From NCBI RefSeq assembly GCF_000025185.1, contig NC_013720.1, positions 806,001 through 870,000 of the forward strand: a DNA stretch of 64,000 bases, read 5' to 3'. The stretch comes from Pirellula staleyi DSM 6068. Its GTDB lineage: Bacteria > Planctomycetota > Planctomycetia > Pirellulales > Pirellulaceae. Below, piece by piece: positions 58,261 to 64,000 of the stretch (its first letter is position 1; each line of letters opens with the position of its first letter). The notes under the pieces are model-generated. The model saw only the letters and a list, made by a program, of their open reading frames with translations, searched no databases and was not told the origin of the DNA. A program made the position numbers and the translations under genes.

Positions 58261-59289
58261 TCAGCTCCAGCCATGTGCATCGCGTACGGCGAGCATCGTC
58301 TTGAGGATCGTGTTCCAGGTGCTTTGTTTTTCGAGCATGTCGTTGGGGAACATGCAGCCATCCCAGCAGATATGCTTCAGGCCACGCGACGAAGCACCTT
58401 GGAGCCAGGCACCGGCGGTTTTGACGATGTCGAGCTTGCCGTTGGGGTCGTCGGCGGGGCAATGGCGGCCGGTCTTGTCGTGCGAACCGGTGCCGTGCAC
58501 CGATCCATCGTTCTGGGCGACGTGGAAATCGAACGTCCAGGGACGGAGCGCGTCGGTCATGGTTTTGAAAGCGGCGTCGAAATCGGCCTGGCTATAGCCG
58601 GGCTTCAGCAGAGCGTGATGCTCGGCGTTATAACCCAAGAGATACAAATAGGTATGCGCTTGGTCAGCCTGGAAACCAACGGTTTCGGGCATGGCAACTT
58701 CTTCGAGCAGCGCGAGCATGTTCTTCCACGAGTGCATGCCGGCCCAGCAGATCTCCCCTTCCGCCGCGAGTCGTTCGCCGTGATCGGCAGCGACCTTAGC
58801 AGCTTCGCGGAAAGTGGCAGCGATCTTGGTGGTATTCCCCTTGGGATCAGCATCCCAGTGCGAAGGGCTGTCGGCCGAGTCGATGCGGATCACGCCATAC
58901 TTGCGGACCCCATGCTCGTTGAGAATCTTGGCGATACGGCACGCCTTCTTCACGGCGAGAACGAAGTTCGCACGATCTTCGTCGCTACCCATCGCAGAGC
59001 CGCCGACCGTGCCGGGCCAAACGGGAGCAACGAGCGAGCCGACATTCAGGTTGTACGAGGCGATTTTATCGGCCATCGCCCGAAGCTGATCGTCGGTCGC
59101 ATCGGGATCGGTGTGGGGATGAAACAGGAACAGATCGACGCCATCGAACTTCTGACCATTCACTTCTGCGGCAGCGGTGAGCTCGAGCATCCGCTCCAAG
59201 CTGATCGGCGGATGATCGGTCCCTGGCTCTTTGCCCACGAGTCCCGGCCACATCGCATTGTGGAGTTTCGGATAAGTCGGAGAGGCCAT
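58261..59289 (-). CDS. Sugar phosphate isomerase/epimerase (TIM barrel)
   Basis: 342 residues, ATG start. The barrel is seen in [80 protein letters not shown] and [20 protein letters not shown], with Asp, Glu and His at metal positions. Longer than standard epimerases, it corresponds to the planctomycete xylose-isomerase-domain proteins that accompany Gfo/Idh oxidoreductases. It lies 73 bp upstream of that gene on the same strand. The plus-strand open frame of similar length here is a shadow. Confidence 0.87.
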   Translation of the reverse strand: MASPTYPKLHNAMWPGLVGKEPGTDHPPISLERMLELTAAAEVNGQKFDGVDLFLFHPHTDPDATDDQLRAMADKIASYNLNVGSLVAPVWPGTVGGSAMGSDEDRANFVLAVKKACRIAKILNEHGVRKYGVIRIDSADSPSHWDADPKGNTTKIAATFREAAKVAADHGERLAAEGEICWAGMHSWKNMLALLEEVAMPETVGFQADQAHTYLYLLGYNAEHHALLKPGYSQADFDAAFKTMTDALRPWTFDFHVAQNDGSVHGTGSHDKTGRHCPADDPNGKLDIVKTAGAWLQGASSRGLKHICWDGCMFPNDMLEKQSTWNTILKTMLAVRDAHGWS

Positions 59290-59507
59290 CGAAGAGGTTT
59301 CCTATATGGAGTTGAATGATTTGTCAGTGTCGAGCTAAGCAGTGGTAGACAAGTGCTGCTGAAGACTCTGCTTAAGGAGGTAATTCTGGTGGGGATGCTC
59401 CAGCAATTTGCGGTCGCTATCGTGCTGCAACCGACCCGGCCACCAAATGGCCGGGTCGTGGCATTGCAGTGCATACAGCAGCGAAAAGATTGTCAGTTTT
59501 GGATTCC

Positions 59508-59530
59508 CACTGCTGGACAAGCCAGCAGTG
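59508..59530. repeat. Intergenic hairpin family R1
   Basis: CACTGCTGG and CCAGCAGTG around ACAAG, followed by CCACCC: a near copy of the element at 31825-31847, 28 kb away. Confidence 0.8.
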
Positions 59531-59548
59531 CCACCCAAAGTCGGCTTG

Positions 59549-59577
59549 GGACGGAAGGGAGACCGAAGCCGTCCTAC
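59549..59577. repeat. GTAGG-family hairpin beside a stop codon
   Basis: GGACGG and CCGTCC then TAC; on the minus strand it reads GTAGGACGG with the matching arm 11 bp further on. Its first G is the last base of the TAG stop of the cupin gene (TAGTAGG). Confidence 0.6.
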
Positions 59578-60824
59578 TATTTCTTGTAATCGCCGATGTT
59601 CGGGAGCTTTTTGTGGACATCGGGGCCGAAGTAGCGGAGGCCGACGAGCGGCTCGCTGCCGGTGTTTTCGATTTCCACACCGCCGGTGGCTGCTTCGTGG
59701 CTGATGAAGACTTCGTCTTCGGTCTCTTGACCAAAACGAATCATCGCGGGGGTTTGCAGGGCCAATTTGCCCATCTTTCCCTTGCCTTGCACCGTCACCC
59801 AGCCGCTCGCGCCGGGATCTTTGAGGGTGCATTTGCAACCTGGTTCGATCGTCAGTTCTTTGGCCGAGAAGAGCTGCTCGCCATCGACCAGACCGTACAC
59901 GATCCACTTGTCGGTGTAGCCTGGGCCACTCATCTTCTTGTCGACGATCGGCTCGAGGTAGTTATTGTCTTTGAAGTTGGGGTCGACGTTCTTTTCCCAG
60001 TCCAATTGACCGATAATAAAATCGAGATCTTGGTGCTTGTCCGCTGGCATATCTTTCACCAGCAGAGCCCATGGCACATAGCGGCCTTCGACAATGTTTT
60101 GATACATACCAAACACGTCGCTCCCCCATTGTGGCTCATAGGTGCAGAGAGAGCCGGGAGCATGCAGCACGCCTGGAGGAATGAGCCAGCCGGTGCCACG
60201 TTTCAGGCGATAGGCCTTCGAAAGATCGAGGATGCCATTGTCCCCTTTGTTCCAGTTTTCCAAGCATTTGCGGAGCTGATCTTTGGTGGTTCCTGGTTCC
60301 AGGCCCATGAACGTATAGCAAAAGTTATTATCCACATTGTTATATTGTGGTGGGAAATAATAACTCTCGGGCTTTCCTTCTTGGCCAACCTTTTTGGCAT
60401 CGGCAAAGCTTTGATGCATATGGTGCGGGATTGGGCCCATATTATCAAAGAACTTGGAATAGACAGGCCATTTGCCATACTTCTTAAACATGGTGCGGCC
60501 AATCAGGCGGGCACCTTGTTCGGCAACAGCATCCTTGAGGAGGAAGTGCTGGCCTTCAAAGCTGGCGAAGCTGAGACCTTCGTGCCAGACGCGGCCGTCG
60601 TTGGCGGCTTCGGTGGTGCTGGAGAACCAGCGTTCGTCGATACCACCACGGTCGGCACCGTAGGCGTAGAGATCGCCGGGGAACAGCTTGATGCGGCGTC
60701 CAGGATGGAGGAACGAGCGCGGAACCCAAGTCGGTGTCAGACGGAGCAGACCTTCGCCTCGATCCAAAGCCCGATCGAGCACCTTAGCAACGTTGTCACT
60801 CTTCACGACGTTTGGAAGAATCAT
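59577..60824 (-). CDS. Cupin / mannose-6-phosphate-isomerase-like protein
   Basis: 415 residues from the ATG at 60824; the longer frame adds only residues translated from the upstream region. The metal site is cupin-type: DNMGPIPHHMHQSF, with two or three His, and later WLIPPGVLHAPGSLCTYEPQ with another His, followed by SDVFGMYQNIVEGRYV. This order resembles type I phosphomannose isomerases (IPPGxxHA, then E/Q). It probably isomerises or epimerises a (phospho)sugar and fits the adjoining sugar module. Kinase or transporter genes are not seen nearby. It is divergent from the DUF4432 gene, with 300 bp between starts. Confidence 0.78.
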   Translation of the reverse strand: MILPNVVKSDNVAKVLDRALDRGEGLLRLTPTWVPRSFLHPGRRIKLFPGDLYAYGADRGGIDERWFSSTTEAANDGRVWHEGLSFASFEGQHFLLKDAVAEQGARLIGRTMFKKYGKWPVYSKFFDNMGPIPHHMHQSFADAKKVGQEGKPESYYFPPQYNNVDNNFCYTFMGLEPGTTKDQLRKCLENWNKGDNGILDLSKAYRLKRGTGWLIPPGVLHAPGSLCTYEPQWGSDVFGMYQNIVEGRYVPWALLVKDMPADKHQDLDFIIGQLDWEKNVDPNFKDNNYLEPIVDKKMSGPGYTDKWIVYGLVDGEQLFSAKELTIEPGCKCTLKDPGASGWVTVQGKGKMGKLALQTPAMIRFGQETEDEVFISHEAATGGVEIENTGSEPLVGLRYFGPDVHKKLPNIGDYKK

Positions 60825-61124
60825 GGCAGCAAACCAGCTCCTGGCCGAAAGCACAAAAGGGAAAGGCTCGCGCGGCGGAGAGGAACTTTCCCTTGCCGTG
60901 CGAAGAACGCCCACCGGACAACGCCGGTTGCGGGCGGAAAATGAGCCCAAAAACGTAAGGCGTTGTTGTATGCTCTGAGGGGCCGATGGGCAAGTAATCA
61001 GCCCCGAAAACCACTACAGTGGCGGCTGGTTTTCCGTGGTGGCATGCGCGCGGATCGGTCACTAGACTATCGGCTGACCTGCATCCGCCCGCTGCGGCAA
61101 CCAATCTTGCATGGAGCCTCTCCC

Positions 61125-62309
61125 ATGGCCGTTCGTACCTGGAAACTGATCGACCGTCACTCGAATCTCCTCCGCCGAGCTGAGCAATTTTCGGTACAAG
61201 CGAGCGACGTGGGACTGGGGGAAGGACGTTTCTACGCCCTTGGACACGCCCTGCAGAGTGGTTCATCAGCGGGCGTTGATATGCTCGAAATCAGCAACGG
61301 CGCAATCACGGTCGAACTGCTGCCGACTCGAGGCATGGGAATTCGCCGGGCGTGGAGCAGCACGCCCAGTGGCGTCGCGATATTTGGGTGGGAATCCCCC
61401 GTTCGAGGCCCCGTGCACCCAGCGCTAGTGGATCTGGGGGAGCCCAGTGGTTTGGGGTGGCTCGATGGCTTCGATGAGCTCCTTGTCCGGTGCGGTCTCG
61501 AGAGTAACGGAGCCCCTGAGTTCGACGAAACGACCGGTCGGCTCAAGTATCCGCTGCATGGCCGGATTGCCAACAAGCCAGCCCACGAACTGACCCTCAC
61601 GATCGACACCGATAAGGAAGAAATCACACTTGTGGGTGTGGTCGAAGAAGCACGCTTTCACTTCCTCAAGCTTCGGCTGACCACCACCATGACGCTGAAG
61701 CTCGGCTCGCACCAAATTGCGATTCGCGACGAGATTGAGAATCTCAGCAGCGCGCCGGCCGAAGCACAGATGCTGTATCACGTGAACTTTGGTCTGCCGC
61801 TGCTCGATGCTGGTTCGCAGGTGATGGCCCCAGTTAAAACGCTGGTGCCACGCAATCCGCACGCCGCCTCGGGCCTGAAAAGCTGGAACAGCTACCTCGC
61901 TCCGCAAACGGGCTACGAGGAGATGGTCTATTTCCTCGAAATGCATGGGACCGAGCATAGCGTGACCGAAGTGCTGCTGAAGAACGCCCACAGCACACGT
62001 GGGGCCAGCTTGATTTACAAGACGAGCGAACTCCCCTGCTTTTCGCTCTGGAAGGACACCGGGAGCGCTGTGGATGGCTATGTCACGGGGCTCGAACCTG
62101 GGACGAACTATCCCAATCCGCGATCGTTCGAGGGGAAGCACAACCGGGTGATGAAGCTTGCCCCGCTGGAGAAAAAATCGCTCCATCTCACGCTCGAACT
62201 GCACACCACCGAGAAGAGCATCGCAGCGGCTGAAGCCCGCATTGCCAAGCTCCAAGCCGGGAAAGAAACCAAAATTCACGACGCGCCGCTGGCTGATTGG
62301 TGCGCGTGA
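61125..62309 (+). CDS. DUF4432 aldose-1-epimerase-like protein
   Basis: 394 residues from the ATG at 61125, with GGAG 8 bp upstream; the longer frame is not protein-like. The family core: SSAGVDMLEISNGAITVELL, PTRGMGIRRAWSSTPSGVAI, DLGEPSGLGWLDGFDELLVR, CGLESNGAPEF, YHVNFGLPLLDAGSQVMAPV and VTGLEPGTNYPNPRSFEGKH NRVMKLAPLE. These are hallmarks of DUF4432, a galactose-mutarotase-like beta-sandwich. Members probably act on sugar anomers or cyclic sugar derivatives. It is the only plus-strand gene of the sugar module, divergent from the cupin gene, and may share a regulatory region with it. Confidence 0.9.
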   Translation: MAVRTWKLIDRHSNLLRRAEQFSVQASDVGLGEGRFYALGHALQSGSSAGVDMLEISNGAITVELLPTRGMGIRRAWSSTPSGVAIFGWESPVRGPVHPALVDLGEPSGLGWLDGFDELLVRCGLESNGAPEFDETTGRLKYPLHGRIANKPAHELTLTIDTDKEEITLVGVVEEARFHFLKLRLTTTMTLKLGSHQIAIRDEIENLSSAPAEAQMLYHVNFGLPLLDAGSQVMAPVKTLVPRNPHAASGLKSWNSYLAPQTGYEEMVYFLEMHGTEHSVTEVLLKNAHSTRGASLIYKTSELPCFSLWKDTGSAVDGYVTGLEPGTNYPNPRSFEGKHNRVMKLAPLEKKSLHLTLELHTTEKSIAAAEARIAKLQAGKETKIHDAPLADWCA

Positions 62310-62450
62310 TCAGCCTCCAGCGGGCGGAATCGCGTGACGTGAAATCTCGCTAGATCTGTCGCTGTGTGTGTCTATAATCGTGGCACGTGCGGGGAGCCTG
62401 CCGGGCAGGTTGCGCTCCTACGTTTTTCACACCGAAAGAGGCTGTCTGTT

Positions 62451-62711
62451 ATGAAAAAATATGTTGCCGCCGCGATGCTGGGTCTTTTGGGCTGCGTGAT
62501 TGTGGTGCGAAGTGCACTGGCGATTACCGAAGCACAGTCGTACGCCTGTCCTGTGGTGGAATCGCTCGGGCTTCAGCGGATTCCCTCCGATAAAATTGGT
62601 GGACCGCAGCAGTATCGCATCACGGAAGATACGATCAAGCTTCTCACCCAATTCTCGAAAGACAAGCGCATCGTCATTGTCGAAAACGACGGCTCGATCA
62701 CGGTGAAGTAG
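62451..62711 (+). CDS. Small exported protein of unknown function
   Basis: 86 residues from the ATG at 62451, with AAAGAGG 9 bp upstream. The signal peptide MKKYVAAAMLGLLGCVIVVR then SALA has an ALA cleavage site. The remainder (ITEAQSYACPVVESLGLQRI, then DTIKLLTQFSKDKRIVIVEN) is short with one cysteine. A TATAAT at 62373-62378 could be its -10 element, but no good -35 is seen. No family is recognised. It stands alone between the DUF4432 gene and a convergent membrane protein gene. Confidence 0.65.
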   Translation: MKKYVAAAMLGLLGCVIVVRSALAITEAQSYACPVVESLGLQRIPSDKIGGPQQYRITEDTIKLLTQFSKDKRIVIVENDGSITVK

Positions 62712-62755
62712 AGCTAAAGCTCAGTCTAGCCAAGAATCGAGATCAGCTTCAGCGA

Positions 62756-63403
62756 TCAGTCCCTTGCAGCGGTGGCTGACGGTGCTGCTACGTTTTGCAT
62801 TTGCCAGCGGCGAATGATCAGCCAAACCAGCGGCGTGGCGAGGGCAGCGAAGGGTAGCGCAATTGTGAGCTGCCACAGCAGCGCGAGTGTCGTGGGGCTC
62901 AATAGTTTGCGGCTGGTATCGAGCACAAGGATCTGCGAGGGATCGATTTTGGGATAGGCTTGCTCGAGCACGATGATCTCGGGGGAGCGGAGCTGGTGGA
63001 TCGAGTTCACCACGAGCCCGGTGAGTTCGGTTTGCTGACAAAACCTCTCGACCGAGGCTTCATCGGGTGCATCGGAAGTTCGCACGATCACGTGAAACTC
63101 ACGCTGCAGCTCGGCATTTTGATCGGGATAGAGTGGAATCCAAACCCGCGTCCACTGATCCCCTTTCTCTTCGTAGATCCAGTCGAGCCCCAACCGGAGC
63201 TGCGTCACGGTGACGTGAATATTGTCCCCCGGGCCACTCGCAATTAGCTGCTGGAGGGTGATCTTTTGCGGTGTGGGACTCGCTAGACTGGCCAGCGTTT
63301 GCTCTTGCCACAGCGCCAGGCCACACAGGCCGGTCGCCGCCAGTAGCAAGAGGACGAGGATCAACACCACGGCGTCGATCTTTTGGATGGTTTTGAGTGA
63401 CAT
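62756..63403 (-). CDS. Two-pass membrane protein with extracellular domain
   Basis: 215 residues from the ATG at 63403; the longer frame upstream is Ser/Arg-rich and unlikely. The first membrane segment is AVVLILVLLLLAATGLCGLA and the second LLWQLTIALPFAALATPLVW. Between them lies a domain of about 140 residues with LQQLIASGPGDNIHVTVTQL, WTRVWIPLYPDQNAELQREF and EIIVLEQAYPKIDPSQILVL. This two-anchor layout is typical of planctomycete hypothetical envelope proteins. No enzyme motif is seen. It is 85 bp downstream of the lipoprotein gene on the same strand. Confidence 0.65.
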   Translation of the reverse strand: MSLKTIQKIDAVVLILVLLLLAATGLCGLALWQEQTLASLASPTPQKITLQQLIASGPGDNIHVTVTQLRLGLDWIYEEKGDQWTRVWIPLYPDQNAELQREFHVIVRTSDAPDEASVERFCQQTELTGLVVNSIHQLRSPEIIVLEQAYPKIDPSQILVLDTSRKLLSPTTLALLWQLTIALPFAALATPLVWLIIRRWQMQNVAAPSATAARD

Positions 63404-63488
63404 CAAACGATGGTTGCAGCTATTCCGAGAAGGTTCGGCGGCAGACGCCTGCTCTTTACGGGTTCGCTCTTCAGCGAATGAATTGGGA

Positions 63489-63980
63489 CTATTTAGGCTT
63501 CTCGGGGCGGAGGAGAAACGAGCCAAAGTCACCCTTGTTTCCGACGGGAGTTTCGACCCCTTCGTAGGCGAAGGGTCCAACCGTAGTGTGCTGGTTGGGA
63601 CCTCGTTGATAGGTCACTTCGTAGAGGTCTTTTCCGTCGCGATGACGAAGGTACTGGAGCTTATAGGAGAACTCGTTCGGCTCCCCTTCGTGCAGCGTGT
63701 TGGAGATGGAAGCGACTGTGTTGTCACCCAATGTCAAAACAGTCTCGCTACCATCGGGAGCAATATAGACGAATTCACCACCATGCACTCGGGTTGTTTC
63801 CAGACCGTCTTCAGACAACATCTCGGCTTTCACGCGATCGTCGGCCACCGAAACCGGCGGCGGAGTGGAGGGGGTCGGCGGAGCAGCTGTTGGAGCCGTT
63901 TCGCTACTACATCCCAGTAGCACGCAATATCCCAGCAGCGACAGCACAGCAACGTCTAGTCCGAACGGACTTCGTATCAT
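63489..63980 (-). CDS. Small lipoprotein of unknown function
   Basis: 163 residues from the ATG at 63980, supported by GAGGAGG 8 bp upstream. The signal peptide ends at a clear lipobox (LLGYCVLLGCSSETAPTAAP), then a proline-rich linker (PPTPSTPPPVSV). The remaining domain (MLSEDGLETTRVHGGEFVYI, then LQYLRHRDGKDLYEVTYQRG and TTVGPFAYEGVETPVGNKGD) is beta-like. It should sit on a membrane face, linked by lipid. No family is recognised. It may be co-transcribed with the two-pass membrane protein gene downstream. Confidence 0.75.
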   Translation of the reverse strand: MIRSPFGLDVAVLSLLGYCVLLGCSSETAPTAAPPTPSTPPPVSVADDRVKAEMLSEDGLETTRVHGGEFVYIAPDGSETVLTLGDNTVASISNTLHEGEPNEFSYKLQYLRHRDGKDLYEVTYQRGPNQHTTVGPFAYEGVETPVGNKGDFGSFLLRPEKPK

Positions 63981-64000
63981 GGTGTCATCCTCCTCGTCAG

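Noticed and set aside
58273-60944. Long plus-strand frames (58273-59319, 59469-60944) opposite the isomerase and cupin genes
   Set aside because: Both are shadows of well-supported minus-strand enzymes and include intergenic repeat sequence.

Overview
The window reads as the chromosome of a planctomycete, most like the Pirellula/Blastopirellula group (inference from gene content). Markers are a DUF1559 pilin-like protein beside a small lipoprotein, a Tat-exported DUF1501 protein, a giant PVC-type membrane-bound protein with a C-terminal CxxCH heme site, an NPCBM-domain protein, many Gfo/Idh/MocA and xylose-isomerase-like sugar enzymes, and LpxB. GC is fairly high, and drops in a hypothetical-gene island at about 23.5-31.7 kb.

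Layout. 0-3.6 kb: edge of a secreted protein, a TIM-barrel isomerase and a MerR-TPR regulator. 3.7-8.3 kb: a compact phage-derived plus-strand cassette (HTH/zinc protein, small membrane protein, ParB-like protein, ABC-ATPase/GNAT fusion, small and large terminase) with no capsid, portal, tail or integrase genes. 8.3-14.2 kb: coiled-coil protein, PAS-GAF-degenerate receiver protein, membrane metallophosphoesterase. 14.2-23.5 kb: hypothetical pair, thymidine/pyrimidine phosphorylase, LRR protein, Tat phosphatase, DUF2200, DUF1428, TlpA-like thioredoxin. 23.7-31.7 kb: small, mostly unknown genes, all on the minus strand, with five copies of a repeated intergenic spacer that carries a minus-strand terminator and, in some copies, promoter-like boxes. 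32-34.6 kb: pyruvate phosphate dikinase. 35.5-45.3 kb: heme proteins, a NodB-like deacetylase, DUF1501 and two unknown proteins. 45.4-55.3 kb: PepSY protein, lipoprotein plus DUF1559 pair, DUF6194, LpxB, a TRASH-like metal protein, an M50-like protease and a 1041-residue NPCBM protein. 55.5-62.3 kb: a sugar module (two isomerases, an oxidoreductase, a mannose-6-phosphate isomerase-like cupin and a divergent DUF4432 epimerase). The right end has small envelope proteins.

Three signals are not ordinary housekeeping. First, the terminase cassette contains an ABC ATPase fused to a Mom-like GNAT domain beside a ParB-like gene, which suggests DNA modification or packaging. Second, the minus-strand island resembles a gene-cassette array built on a repeated terminator-promoter spacer; a truncated tlpA-like pseudogene is cut within about 10 bp of one spacer, as expected if spacers recombine. 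Third, several families of short intergenic hairpins are scattered through the window. The largest is anchored on GTAGG, varies in stem sequence, and in three cases shares its GTAGG with the stop codon of the adjacent gene.

No rRNA, tRNA, CRISPR array, transposase or integrase was recognised. All family names come from reading the proteins by eye; no database search was run.
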